Shown here in pieces: positions 19,721-27,425 of a DNA stretch of 44,090 bases. The notes beneath the pieces are model-generated. The model was not told where the DNA came from and searched no databases. It saw only the letters and a program-made list of their open reading frames with translations. Position 1 is the first letter of the stretch. Each line of letters starts with the position of its first letter. This stretch comes from a virus. The translations under genes were made by a program, and so were the position numbers. Where the stretch lies: positions 1 to 44,090 of the IMG/VR virus record IMGVR_UViG_3300043464_001173. One strand, written 5' to 3'.

Positions 19721-19775
19721 TGTGACCAACACCACACGCTAAAAGCTTGACTTTTGTCCCTATCCCTACTAGTAT
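19721..19775 (+). promoter_or_regulatory. CRP-like site and sigma70-type promoter
   Basis: TGTGAccaacaCCACA (19721-19736) starts immediately after the previous stop; TTGACT (19747-19752), 17 bases, TAGTAT (19770-19775) follow. Confidence 0.45.
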
Positions 19776-19812
19776 TATCACTATAAACAAACTAACGAAA
19801 GAAGAACAGACA

Positions 19813-19986
19813 ATGACAATGACAATCACATACTCAATTTGGCAAGGCTCTAAACTACTAAGCATTGACAACATCGCACATGAGGTCAAGGCTATTGACC
19901 ATCTCATCGCATCACTCAACGATAGCGAACTAGGCAAGGTCAAGAAGTTCACTGCTAACATTCAAAAGATTGAGGCAGGTAAGTAA
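19813..19986 (+). CDS. Hypothetical protein, 57 aa
   Basis: MTMTITYSIWQGSKLLSIDN then HEVKAIDHLIASLNDSELGK. Beta then helix. The start at 19813 was chosen because ACGAAAGAAG lies upstream and the -10 lies within the longer ORF. Its stop abuts the next ATG. Confidence 0.6.
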   Translation: MTMTITYSIWQGSKLLSIDNIAHEVKAIDHLIASLNDSELGKVKKFTANIQKIEAGK

Positions 19987-20103
19987 ATGAATCCATTCAC
20001 TATGTTCATTGACTGGGTAGAGGATTACCCAGAAGCAGGAATGATTGCAGCCTTTATTGCTGTTGCTTTATGCACTATTGGCGGAATTGTGTGGGGTCAA
20101 TAA
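19987..20103 (+). CDS. Small membrane protein, 38 aa
   Basis: MNPFTMFIDWVEDYPEAGMI followed by a single hydrophobic helix (AAFIAVALCTIGGIVWGQ). The ATG directly follows the TAA of the previous gene. No family recognised. Confidence 0.6.
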   Translation: MNPFTMFIDWVEDYPEAGMIAAFIAVALCTIGGIVWGQ

Positions 20104-20205
20104 ATGACATCAGCAATGTACGCACACACATGCGAGGCGTGTGGGGATACTGGTATTATTATTTTTGATGAGGGTACTACACGCATAGACCCTTGCAAAT
20201 GCTAA
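20104..20205 (+). CDS. Small zinc-ribbon protein, 33 aa
   Basis: MTSAMYAHTCEACGDTGIII then DPCKC: C-x2-C and C-x-C pairs, a minimal DnaJ-like CxxCxxxG zinc unit. The ATG directly follows the previous stop. Confidence 0.6.
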   Translation: MTSAMYAHTCEACGDTGIIIFDEGTTRIDPCKC

Positions 20206-20408
20206 GAGGGTAGTACACCAAAAACAAAAGGTGGCACCCCAGCTAAATAAAAAGGTGGCACTACACTAGATTAAGATTGTGGGCATGCGAACAGTGTGCT
20301 CACTATTTTTTTCTATTTATTTTATTTTTTTCATGTATCATACAAAGCTACAAAATATTCAGATTTTTGGGGAATTGAAAATAGCATATTCTGTGCTATA
20401 ATAAAATC
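20206..20408. other. Intergenic region with GGTGGCAC repeat
   Basis: AAAGGTGGCAC occurs twice (about 20228 and 20259), and GGTGGCAC again at 25174. No ORF with support. It ends with the TATAAT (20397-20402) of the next leaderless gene. Confidence 0.35.
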
Positions 20409-20507
20409 ATGGAAGAAACACCAAAACCTGTGGCAATCCCAAGAGAGTACTTTTGCTGTGCTGGATGCACATGCGAAGATCCTCATCTTTCAAAGCCTCA
20501 GAAGTAA
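20409..20507 (+). CDS. Cysteine-rich peptide, 32 aa
   Basis: MEETPKPVAIPREYFCCAGC then TCEDPHL: four cysteines in a short stretch. TATAAT six bases before the ATG marks a leaderless start; this is the main support for a gene this short. Confidence 0.5.
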   Translation: MEETPKPVAIPREYFCCAGCTCEDPHLSKPQK

Positions 20508-20601
20508 TAATAATCTTATCAGTGTTTGACCCTTACATTGGGTGATTGCTTTGCATATTCAAAAATTAAAAAAATTTTCAGATTTGGTGTATAATAAAAA
20601 T

Positions 20602-20772
20602 ATGTCCATATTAGATAATCTAGAAAGCTTCTTAGAAAACGAAGAAAACCTGGCTTCAAAAATTTTTTCAGAAACGGTATGTCAAAATTGCTCTGAAAAA
20701 GAATCTACCCATATGCCTAATAAAGACAACATGGGTAGAGACAAGTTTTGGGAAGAAGTAAAAGAGGTTTAA
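20602..20772 (+). CDS. Hypothetical acidic protein, 56 aa
   Basis: MSILDNLESFLENEENLASK, then VCQNCSEKE with one C-x2-C. TATAAT-N6-ATG fixes the start at 20602 in place of an upstream ATG. It overlaps the convergent gene 20769 by four bases. Confidence 0.55.
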   Translation: MSILDNLESFLENEENLASKIFSETVCQNCSEKESTHMPNKDNMGRDKFWEEVKEV

Positions 20773-20978
20773 TCCTCTATCTTATATAATTCCCACATAC
20801 GTATATCTGTAACAGCTTTACGCATAGCTTCTGATTCTTTTTCATCAGCAGCCTCAACAACTAGATATATTTTACTAAAATCAACATCGCCAAGTGAAGT
20901 ATATACGTTCACTTTTGCATTATGTAGATAGGTAGCTTCAACCTCATCTTTAATTGTTGAATATGTATATTTTGTCAT
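20769..20978 (-). CDS. Hypothetical protein, 69 aa, paralogue of next gene
   Basis: MTKYTYSTIKDEVEATYLHN, then KIYLVVEAADEKESEAMRKA and WELYKIED. It shares layout with the 59-residue neighbour (Y-x-x-KDEV start, VVxA strand, DExxxxAM helix, W-x-L end), so the two are probably a tandem duplication. A small ferredoxin-like fold is plausible. TAATG overlap. Confidence 0.6.
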   Translation of the reverse strand: MTKYTYSTIKDEVEATYLHNAKVNVYTSLGDVDFSKIYLVVEAADEKESEAMRKAVTDIRMWELYKIED

Positions 20979-21157
20979 TATTCTTCAACGTGATCTAGCT
21001 GCCAGTTATTCATATTGATGTTGTGCATTGCAAGCTCAAAAGCTTGATCTTCTGTGTGTGCTGTAACAACAAGAACTACAGTGTCTGGCTTACCTAGAAG
21101 CTCAAGCTTAGTTCCTTCAATTACTTCATCTTTTAGATGGTAGTAGTGTTTACGCAA
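20978..21157 (-). CDS. Hypothetical protein, 59 aa, TTG start
   Basis: The frame has no N-terminal ATG; TTG at 21157 has AAGGAG ten bases upstream inside the previous gene and gives MRKHYYHLKDEVIEGTKLEL, then VLVVTAHTEDQAFELAMHNI and NWQLDHVEE. Paralogue of 20769-20978. It overlaps the upstream stop by eight bases. Confidence 0.6.
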   Translation of the reverse strand: MRKHYYHLKDEVIEGTKLELLGKPDTVVLVVTAHTEDQAFELAMHNINMNNWQLDHVEE

Positions 21158-21335
21158 TTAGGTTTTTCTCCTTCATCTTGACGTATAAGTTACCCATCAT
21201 AAAGACGAGTGACTGTTGGCTTTGCTCAATTGATTTCTCAATCTCTGCTGGATCCATTCCATTGTTTTGACATATAGCACGATTGTCTGCATTGAGACTA
21301 TCAACCATAAACGCAACTATTTCTTGATCATTCAT
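21150..21335 (-). CDS. Hypothetical helical protein, 61 aa
   Basis: MNDQEIVAFMVDSLNADNRA then DPAEIEKSIEQSQQSLVFMM. Helical; no family recognised. In a five-gene leftward operon (22141 to 20769). Confidence 0.55.
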   Translation of the reverse strand: MNDQEIVAFMVDSLNADNRAICQNNGMDPAEIEKSIEQSQQSLVFMMGNLYVKMKEKNLIA

Positions 21336-21341
21336 ATTGTA

Positions 21342-21539
21342 TCACCATTTCTGTATAGGACACGTGGCTTGTTCCAGTGTCGTCTTTAGTTTCATAAAAC
21401 ATCCACACTTTCTGCATGTCTGTGTTCTCTTACGAAAGAATTCACATCCAGTACAAATTTGTAGACGGTATGCTGCAAGCTCTTCTGGGCTTCTAGGAGA
21501 TCCGTTAAACAGATCCCAAGGACGAACATCGTCGCTCAC
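21342..21539 (-). CDS. Zinc-finger protein, 65 aa
   Basis: RPWDLFNGSPRSPEELAAYR leads into ICTGCEFFRKRTQTCRKCGC and ends ATCPIQKW. The C-x2-C, C-x2-C-x-C and CP motifs form a zinc unit found in small phage proteins of many families; role unknown. It overlaps the nuclease-like gene upstream by four bases. Confidence 0.7.
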   Translation of the reverse strand: MSDDVRPWDLFNGSPRSPEELAAYRLQICTGCEFFRKRTQTCRKCGCFMKLKTTLEQATCPIQKW

Positions 21540-22141
21540 AGTATCTCCAATTTTGTCGGTATACCAATGATATCACAAGATACCGTAGTCCACAACTGAT
21601 GAGACATAGTAGGACGTATAGTAGCTGACATACCTGGTATATCCATTACGTACTTATAACCTTTGCCATGCTTAGATTCTTTTCTTGACCAATGCTCAAA
21701 ACCATAATCTAATTTTGATGCTTCAAAGACAAATAGATGATATGTCTTGATCTCATTTTTTGACGGGATAGAGGACCAATCCTGGTCTGCTTTGGCTAAA
21801 CACACATAGTAATCAGCATGTGTAGAAGCAACAGACTCTACCATCTTCTCTAATGTCTCGTGTTTGCCAAGCCTAGACCCAGATATAACCAATGTAGCCT
21901 TCTCTGGATCATATCTTCCTGACTTGACAGATATACTCTCACCTGAGTCCAAAGTCATGTCTATACTGACGCTATGGCTTCTATCAGGCTTCCAGTCATT
22001 TGGCATACCGTTTTGATTTAGCACATCAGATACAAGCTCTTCTAAAAATTCACTTGTACAAGGTAAACGATATACAGAATGATGGATTGCTAATTTTGAT
22101 AGCAAACCACCAATGAGAGTATTTTTAATTTCATCAAGCAT
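21536..22141 (-). CDS. PD-(D/E)xK nuclease-like protein
   Basis: A 201-residue protein. Residues 58-76 (SVSIDMTLDSGESISVKSGR) match the core of a PD-(D/E)xK nuclease: an Asp in the first strand (SID) and a following strand with SxK (SVKSG); an N-terminal Glu (FLEELVSDVL) could be a further ligand. Restriction-type or recombination-type activity is possible. The call is by motif only. The promoter has TACAAT eight bases before the ATG. Confidence 0.5.
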   Translation of the reverse strand: MLDEIKNTLIGGLLSKLAIHHSVYRLPCTSEFLEELVSDVLNQNGMPNDWKPDRSHSVSIDMTLDSGESISVKSGRYDPEKATLVISGSRLGKHETLEKMVESVASTHADYYVCLAKADQDWSSIPSKNEIKTYHLFVFEASKLDYGFEHWSRKESKHGKGYKYVMDIPGMSATIRPTMSHQLWTTVSCDIIGIPTKLEIL

Positions 22142-22328
22142 AGAGTTCCATTGTATCAGACATGCTTGGATGGTGTCAATCCAGATGTGTCTGTGTAATG
22201 GTTTGATATCTCTATTTCGGCGACGACTTTAATGCAATTCATTTGCTGGCGAAACTTAAAGGCAGCACTTTGATTTTTTGTATCCACCCGCCGAACTTTA
22301 TCTTAAATAATGATATAATTATCTTATT

Positions 22329-22595
22329 ATGACAATTCAAGATTGGGCTTCGTTAATTGTAGCAATTCTTACAATTGTCTCATCACTTGGGCTTGCAATC
22401 AAGTGGCTTGTAAAACATTACTTGAGCGAACTTAAAACCAATGGTGGATCTTCGCTAAAAGATCAAATTAATAGGCTAGAGGATGCTTTAGAGGATCAAA
22501 GAGTTGATTCTATCCTGTCACGAGATCGTCAAGAAAAAAAACTTGACGAAATGTATAAAATTTTAATTGATCATATTGCTAAAACTAACAAATAA
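22329..22595 (+). CDS. Membrane-anchored coiled-coil protein, 88 aa
   Basis: Hydrophobic helix at residues 6-28 (WASLIVAILTIVSSLGLAIK and on), then a charged coiled coil (LKDQINRLEDALEDQRVDSI). Placement just before the tail genes and size would fit a holin-like or spanin-like role, but this is weak. TATAAT lies nine bases before the ATG, near-leaderless. Confidence 0.6.
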   Translation: MTIQDWASLIVAILTIVSSLGLAIKWLVKHYLSELKTNGGSSLKDQINRLEDALEDQRVDSILSRDRQEKKLDEMYKILIDHIAKTNK

Positions 22596-22915
22596 CCTAA
22601 TTTTCCTATTTTCCTTTATATATAATATATCTTTTAAAAACCTTGTTTAGATATACTTCTTTTCTTTATATATTTTAAGTATAGCATAAGGTTATTTCTA
22701 CTAATGTGTATAAAATGGACATTTGGTATATCAGTAATTATAACTTTTTGGTAACAATTCCAAATACCCTGGCCTTATAAAATTTTTATGTCTGAAATGT
22801 CCAAATTGTATATACTTAAATAAATAATGTTATACTTTAAGCCTGCTAGTACTCAGATTCTAACCCACCCCACTGCGTCTGAGTACTAGCTTTATTTAAT
22901 GGTATAATCAGTTAC
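22596..22915. other. Gene-free AT-rich region before the tail genes
   Basis: No ORF supported. GGACATTT-type sequences occur at 22708 and 22796. It ends in a promoter (TATACT 22830-22835), a long hairpin (22845-22890) and the TATAAT of the next gene. Confidence 0.5.
22845..22890 (+). ncRNA. Long hairpin, possible small RNA or attenuator
   Basis: GCTAGTACTCAGA (22845-22857) and TCTGAGTACTAGC (22878-22890) form a perfect 13-pair stem with a 20-base C-rich loop. TATACT ten bases upstream would place the transcript start close to the stem, and TTTATTT follows. It could be a short RNA, a terminator or an operator. Confidence 0.45.
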
Positions 22916-23317
22916 ATGTGTACCCCAGCAATAGAAAAATTAGGAGCAACTCCAGCTCACATCCAGTGGACCATTGTTCGTGGAGATTCGTCAAGCCTAG
23001 CAGTTCAATTTCTTGAAGATAATGAAGCCACTGGCTGGGATATAGAGGATTGGGACTTTGCAGCAACGGCCTATGACGTGTCTGGTGATTTTCTTGATGA
23101 GTTAACAGTTACAGTTTCTGGTCATACAGCAACAATTTTTGCATCAGCAGATCTAACAAAAAACTGGGGAACAAAATATACATCAATAGTTTCTGAACTT
23201 CCATTTGACCTACAGGCAACAATACCTGCTGGAGAAGATGATATAGAGCCAACTGTTTGGACTCCAGTACTTGGAACAATTTGTGTTCTAGGTGACGTAA
23301 CTCCTGGAGGTTTATAA
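22916..23317 (+). CDS. Tail-associated beta-sandwich protein (LtfC/BppU-like)
   Basis: A 133-residue protein: IQWTIVRGDSSSLAVQFLED near residue 17 and a repeated W-x-x-W-D pattern match the N-terminal domain of the 33810-34223 protein (NWTFVKGDTAAFKVYLTDDA), a fold seen in small tail or baseplate proteins of actinophages. TATAAT-N7-ATG makes it leaderless. It starts the tail module and overlaps the next ATG by one base. Confidence 0.6.
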   Translation: MCTPAIEKLGATPAHIQWTIVRGDSSSLAVQFLEDNEATGWDIEDWDFAATAYDVSGDFLDELTVTVSGHTATIFASADLTKNWGTKYTSIVSELPFDLQATIPAGEDDIEPTVWTPVLGTICVLGDVTPGGL

Positions 23318-23403
23318 TGCCTGTCGTTAAAGTTGAGGTATCTCAAGTAAACCTTCCACCAGTTATTAAAATTGGTAAAAAGGTTTTTAAGGTAAAGAAA
23401 TAG
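23317..23403 (+). CDS. Basic peptide, 28 aa
   Basis: MPVVKVEVSQVNLPPVIKIG then KKVFKVKK. TAATG coupling to the upstream tail gene and ten bases before the collagen-like gene. No family recognised. Confidence 0.5.
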   Translation: MPVVKVEVSQVNLPPVIKIGKKVFKVKK

Positions 23404-23412
23404 AGTGGTTCC

Positions 23413-24123
23413 ATGGCAACAAGCATGGATTTTCCAGGTAAGTCTAAAAAATATTCTGACAACATAAATAACTCTTATCAGCTTGAGCAACAAGTATCTT
23501 TTATAGCAGTTCCAGGTCCGCAAGGAGAACAAGGACCAAAGGGCGATAAAGGAGAGACTGGACCAGAAGGTAAGCAGGGACCTCAAGGAGATGCTGGAAG
23601 GCCTGGAAAAGATGGTAAGGACGGAAAACCAGGAGAAAGCAGTCTGTCACCATCAGGACAAAGAACTGGTTGGGCACTATACACAAATAAAAATCAAAAA
23701 GATATCACGTTGGGTGCCACTAAAGGAAATGATGGTTGGGTTAGATTTAACTTTGATTGCAAGGGTAAAAATAATGAGTTATACCTTCCAGAAAATAACG
23801 TTTCTTTATATAATGCAGAATCTCAAAAAATAAACCTAAAATCTTTAAAGGTTGGTTCAATAATAACGGTTCGTTATGATATTATTTTGACAACATTTAG
23901 TAATAATACAGAGGTTTGGTTTAGAACCTACATTCCAGAATCAGACTCTGGCCCAACCAGCTTTGGCGCAAACCTTAAATATCAGTTTTCCTATGACCTA
24001 TCACTAGAGCATACTTTTGCTATAGAAAGTGATATAATGAGAAATTACGGGGCATTCCCTCAAATCCTAACAGATAACGATGCTTCAATGGTCGTAAAAT
24101 CTATGTATATATTTGTTAGATAA
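23413..24123 (+). CDS. Collagen-like tail protein
   Basis: A 236-residue protein. Residues 36-78 contain about 14 unbroken Gly-X-Y triplets (PGPQGEQGPKGDKGETGPEG and on), with charged Lys-Gly-Asp/Glu triplets typical of phage collagen-like stalks, then a globular beta-rich C-terminal domain of about 145 residues that is likely the receptor-binding or trimerisation part. It probably forms a trimeric fibre. Prolines in X and Y positions are candidate substrates for the hydroxylase-like genes downstream; this is inference. Confidence 0.85.
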   Translation: MATSMDFPGKSKKYSDNINNSYQLEQQVSFIAVPGPQGEQGPKGDKGETGPEGKQGPQGDAGRPGKDGKDGKPGESSLSPSGQRTGWALYTNKNQKDITLGATKGNDGWVRFNFDCKGKNNELYLPENNVSLYNAESQKINLKSLKVGSIITVRYDIILTTFSNNTEVWFRTYIPESDSGPTSFGANLKYQFSYDLSLEHTFAIESDIMRNYGAFPQILTDNDASMVVKSMYIFVR

Positions 24124-24163
24124 AATATCAAAAACTGTATAATCTTATGGTACAATTACTGCT

Positions 24164-25120
24164 ATGAGCTCACAAAATACTGGTACCACCGATTCATCAA
24201 AGAAGTCAAAGCCGAATGCACCAACTATTGGCACAGGTACAGATCAGGGCACTGGACGCACATATGACAATGGACAGGTTTCTGTATCTTTTACAGCTCC
24301 ATCATTTAATGGTAAGTCCCCTATTTTAGATTATACTGTAACTTCATCTGGCGGACAAACAGCAACTGGATCATCTTCACCAATCGTTATAACAGGATTA
24401 TCAACAGATGGAACTCCAGCAAATTACACTTTTACTGTTACTGCAAGAAATGCAATAGGAACATCTGATGCTTCTGCTGCAACTTCTGCAGTTGTTCCAA
24501 CATCTAAGCCAAACGCTCCAACAATTGGAACAGCATCTGGTGGAACTTCTGGTGTTGTATCAGTTACATTTACAGCTCCAAACAGTGGAAACTCACCTAT
24601 AACAGGATATACTGTAACATCTTCTTCTACTAAAACACAAAATGGTTCATCTTCACCAATTACAATTACAGAAACAGCAGCAGGAACATATACTTATAGA
24701 GTTACTGCAACTAACAATAATGGAGTATCTGATTTCTCTCAACCATCTAACTCTGTTGTTTCTACATTTGGTCCGTTCTTCCCACCATTCTTTCCATTCT
24801 TTCCATTCTTCCCGCCATTTTTCCCTCCATTCTTCCCGCCATTTTTCCCACCATTCTTCCCGCCGTTCTTCCCATTCTTCCCACCATTCTTCCCACCTTT
24901 CTTCCCGTTCTTCCCATTCTTCCCGTTCTTCCCACCGTTCTTCCCGTTCTTCCCATTCTTCCCGTTCTTCCCACCGTTCTTCCCGTACTTCCCATTCTTC
25001 CCATTCTTCCCACCGTTCTTCCCGTACTTCCCATTCTTCCCATTCTTCCCTCCATACTTCCCAAGTTTTGGACCAGCTGCACCGTACTTCCCATACTTCA
25101 CTTTACCTGGTGTCTGGTAA
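24164..25120 (+). CDS. FN3-domain protein with long Phe-Phe-Pro repeat tail
   Basis: A 318-residue protein. Residues 18-113 and 114-200 are two fibronectin type III domains (VSVSFTAPSFNGKSPILDYT; VSVTFTAPNSGNSPITGYTV). From about residue 203 to 300 the chain is a near-regular FFP/FFPP/YFP repeat with almost no other residue, ending PYFPYFTLPGVW. Such a sequence is very hydrophobic with rigid proline kinks. It could anchor the protein in a lipid or in the virion, or form a stiff rod. TACAAT-N7-ATG makes it leaderless. Confidence 0.85.
   Translation: MSSQNTGTTDSSKKSKPNAPTIGTGTDQGTGRTYDNGQVSVSFTAPSFNGKSPILDYTVTSSGGQTATGSSSPIVITGLSTDGTPANYTFTVTARNAIGTSDASAATSAVVPTSKPNAPTIGTASGGTSGVVSVTFTAPNSGNSPITGYTVTSSSTKTQNGSSSPITITETAAGTYTYRVTATNNNGVSDFSQPSNSVVSTFGPFFPPFFPFFPFFPPFFPPFFPPFFPPFFPPFFPFFPPFFPPFFPFFPFFPFFPPFFPFFPFFPFFPPFFPYFPFFPFFPPFFPYFPFFPFFPPYFPSFGPAAPYFPYFTLPGVW
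24771..25100 (+). repeat. TTCTTCCC-type DNA repeat coding Phe-Phe-Pro
   Basis: Tandem nine- and twelve-base units of TTCTTCCCN type. The minus strand and another plus frame are also open over this region because of the repeat, giving false ORFs. Confidence 0.9.
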
Positions 25121-25140
25121 GAATCAGATAATACAAAATT

Positions 25141-25164
25141 AGCCAACATAGTTTGGCTTTTTTT
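25141..25164 (+). terminator. Stem-loop terminator
   Basis: AGCCAA-CATAGT-TTGGCT followed by eight T. It ends the collagen/FN3 transcript and separates it from the oxygenase array. Confidence 0.8.
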
Positions 25165-25270
25165 GTTTTATAGGGGTGGCACTCATATTATTTTAAAATA
25201 ATGTTTTTCTATATTGTTTGGTTGAAATTTAAATCAAGATGGTGTATAATGAATAAAAAAGGAGATTTTA

Positions 25271-25984
25271 ATGGAATTTTATGATGAAAACGAAAACCCT
25301 TGGTTTACAAAAGATAGATCTGAAACAGCATTAAATAGGGTTGCTGCAAAAACTATAGACAATGGCATTCTAGTAGAGAATCCAGGACTTGGTTTAAATG
25401 TTTACAGAAATGTTTTTTCATTAGAAGACTCTAAAAGATATATTGATATTCTTGAGTCAAACCTAAGCGGTAATAAAAAATATAGATGGTCAGAAGCACA
25501 AGTAACAAATTCTTCTACACCTATAAAAAGAGCAAGAGACTGTGTTGATTTTAGATTTAAGCAAGAAAATTTAGGACCAAGAGATGAGCATAACTCTGAG
25601 CTTATTGATCTACATCAAGAAATATATGAGAAGCTAAAGTATTGTATTGATGACTACGCAAAATATTGGGGAATCAATGTTGTATATTATGAAGCATTTA
25701 ATTTTGTAAAATATGAAGGAGAAGGAAAACACTTCAACATTCATGCAGACCATGGACCAGCATATAACGCAACAGTTTCTGCAGTTATTTATATTAACGA
25801 TGATTATGAAGGCGGAGAAATTCAGTTCCCAAGACTAGATGGATATACGCTTACTCCAAAGGTAGGAGATATTGCAATATTCCCATCAAACTATATTTAT
25901 GAGCATGCATCATTACCAATGAGGTCTGGAACAAAATATTGTGTTGTTATAATGACTGATATTAATGAGCTAGGTCACAAGTAA
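25271..25984 (+). CDS. 2OG-Fe(II) oxygenase 1, P4H-like
   Basis: A 237-residue protein. Iron ligands likely in NIHADHG (HxD) and IYEHASLP; 2OG-binding Lys in RSGTKYCVV. The strand INDDYEGGEIQF and the turn TPKVGDIAIFPSNY are those of prolyl 4-hydroxylase-like enzymes. Closest in the window to oxygenase 2 (26769). GTATAAT and AAAGGAG precede the ATG, so it has a normal leader and is the first gene of the array. It overlaps the next start by one base (TAATG). Confidence 0.9.
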   Translation: MEFYDENENPWFTKDRSETALNRVAAKTIDNGILVENPGLGLNVYRNVFSLEDSKRYIDILESNLSGNKKYRWSEAQVTNSSTPIKRARDCVDFRFKQENLGPRDEHNSELIDLHQEIYEKLKYCIDDYAKYWGINVVYYEAFNFVKYEGEGKHFNIHADHGPAYNATVSAVIYINDDYEGGEIQFPRLDGYTLTPKVGDIAIFPSNYIYEHASLPMRSGTKYCVVIMTDINELGHK

Positions 25985-26760
25985 TGACAATCAAAGAAAA
26001 TATTGCAAAGTTTACAGCATACAGACCGTGGATAACCAAGGATAGTCCTTCTGTTCCATCTCCAACACAATCTGTTATTCCTCAATGGTATAAAGATGCA
26101 GATAGATTTGCTAAGAATGCAGTTGGAGAATATTACAAAGCGCCAAAAGAAGTTTGTCCTTTTCCTAAAGAGGGAACAACTGATGACTATGGAAAAATTC
26201 CTACATGGAAAGCATGTCCAGCAATAATGGATGCATTTTCAACAGGCTATGTTCTTAAGACTCCATGTGATCTTACTTTTTTTAAAACAGCTGGTGGTTC
26301 AATAGATGTAAGAATAGATGATGCACGCCATAAAGATTTTTGTAGCAAAAGACTTGCTATGCCACAATTTGAGCACCCAAAAGGTTTTTATAGGGATCAT
26401 TTTGCCTGGTATCCAGATTGGGGCTTAGAGCTACCAGAAGGATATAGTGCATTGTTTATGACACCTATGAATCGTTTTGACTTACCATTCATGAATACCA
26501 CTGGAATTGTTGACAACGATAGTGTTCATCTTCTTGGAACATTTCCATTTTTTATTGCAGAAGGTTGGGAAGGAACTATTCCAGCAGGAACTCCATACGT
26601 TCAGATCCTTCCATTTAAAAGAGAAGATTGGTCACATGATATTAGTTTTATAGGGTCAACAGAGATATATGATAGAATGATGAAGAATGCTAACTTTTAT
26701 AGACAGCCTGACGGTGGAGTTTATAAGAATAAAGTTTGGTCTAGAAGAGAATATAAATAG
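25984..26760 (+). CDS. DUF6065-like protein 1
   Basis: A 258-residue protein of unknown function. VIPQWYKDADRF near residue 32, KACPAIMDAFSTGYVLKTPC at 77-96, and IPAGTPYVQILPF near 211-223 are blocks seen in a phage and marine-bacterial family that I recall as DUF6065. It resembles the 27425 protein in these blocks. It lies between two oxygenases with one-base and eight-base spacings, so it is probably part of the same pathway. Confidence 0.6.
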   Translation: MTIKENIAKFTAYRPWITKDSPSVPSPTQSVIPQWYKDADRFAKNAVGEYYKAPKEVCPFPKEGTTDDYGKIPTWKACPAIMDAFSTGYVLKTPCDLTFFKTAGGSIDVRIDDARHKDFCSKRLAMPQFEHPKGFYRDHFAWYPDWGLELPEGYSALFMTPMNRFDLPFMNTTGIVDNDSVHLLGTFPFFIAEGWEGTIPAGTPYVQILPFKREDWSHDISFIGSTEIYDRMMKNANFYRQPDGGVYKNKVWSRREYK

Positions 26761-26768
26761 GGGGAAAC

Positions 26769-27425
26769 ATGAAAACTTGGACAGAAAAAGTAAACCTTGG
26801 AAACGGAATTGTATGTTACAAGGGTGTAATCAACAAAGATATTGATGTTATTAATAGGATTGAGGCAGTAGTAAAGCCTTTGGGAGAAAAGGATCAGTTT
26901 ACATGGCAGCCAGCATATGTTGGTTATCAACAACTAATTCCTGACTACAGAGACTGCGTAGACTTTAAATATAAAAAGTCAGACATTGAGTTAAACACTA
27001 GTCCAGACTCAATTAAGCTACAAGAGTTATGGCAAGACCTTTATGATGTTAAATCTGCAGCAGTTGATGACTATAGAAAAGACTATAACATCATGGACCT
27101 AAAGTATTGGGAAGCGTTTAACTTTATTAAGTATGGTCCAGGACAACATTTCCAAGAGCACCATGATCATGGCTTCTCTTATAACTGTACAGTATCATTG
27201 GTTGCTTATCCAAATGATGATTATGAGGGTGGAGAGCTATACTTTAGACTTCAAAACTTATCAATTAAGCCAGATGCAGGAGACTTGTACATATTCCCAT
27301 CTAACTACATGTATCCACACCGTGCAATGCCAGTAACATCTGGAACAAAGTACTCTATTGTTACAATGTTAGATTATAACAAGAAGTTCCATACACCAGA
27401 AATGTATACTGAGGATAATCGGTAA
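26769..27425 (+). CDS. 2OG-Fe(II) oxygenase 2, P4H-like
   Basis: A 218-residue protein. HHDHGF contains HxD; the distal His is in YPHRAMP; the Lys in TSGTKYSIV binds 2OG. PNDDYEGGELYF and KPDAGDLYIFPSNY match oxygenase 1 closely, so the two are recent paralogues. GGGGGAAAC precedes the ATG. One-base overlap with the next gene. Confidence 0.9.
   Translation: MKTWTEKVNLGNGIVCYKGVINKDIDVINRIEAVVKPLGEKDQFTWQPAYVGYQQLIPDYRDCVDFKYKKSDIELNTSPDSIKLQELWQDLYDVKSAAVDDYRKDYNIMDLKYWEAFNFIKYGPGQHFQEHHDHGFSYNCTVSLVAYPNDDYEGGELYFRLQNLSIKPDAGDLYIFPSNYMYPHRAMPVTSGTKYSIVTMLDYNKKFHTPEMYTEDNR

Noticed and set aside
22596-22900. Search for a tRNA or attachment site in the gene-free region
   Set aside because: No cloverleaf and no integrase in the window; the hairpin is reported on its own.
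24642-25142. Plus-strand Ser-His-Ser repeat ORF (166 aa)
   Set aside because: Another frame of the same repeat with no domain and no Shine-Dalgarno; the FN3 frame covers it.
24739-25149. Minus-strand ORF of Gly-Lys-Asn repeats (136 aa) and a second minus-frame ORF at 24762-25094
   Set aside because: They are mirror images of the Phe-Phe-Pro coding repeat; the repeat period keeps other frames open. The plus frame continues from clear FN3 domains.
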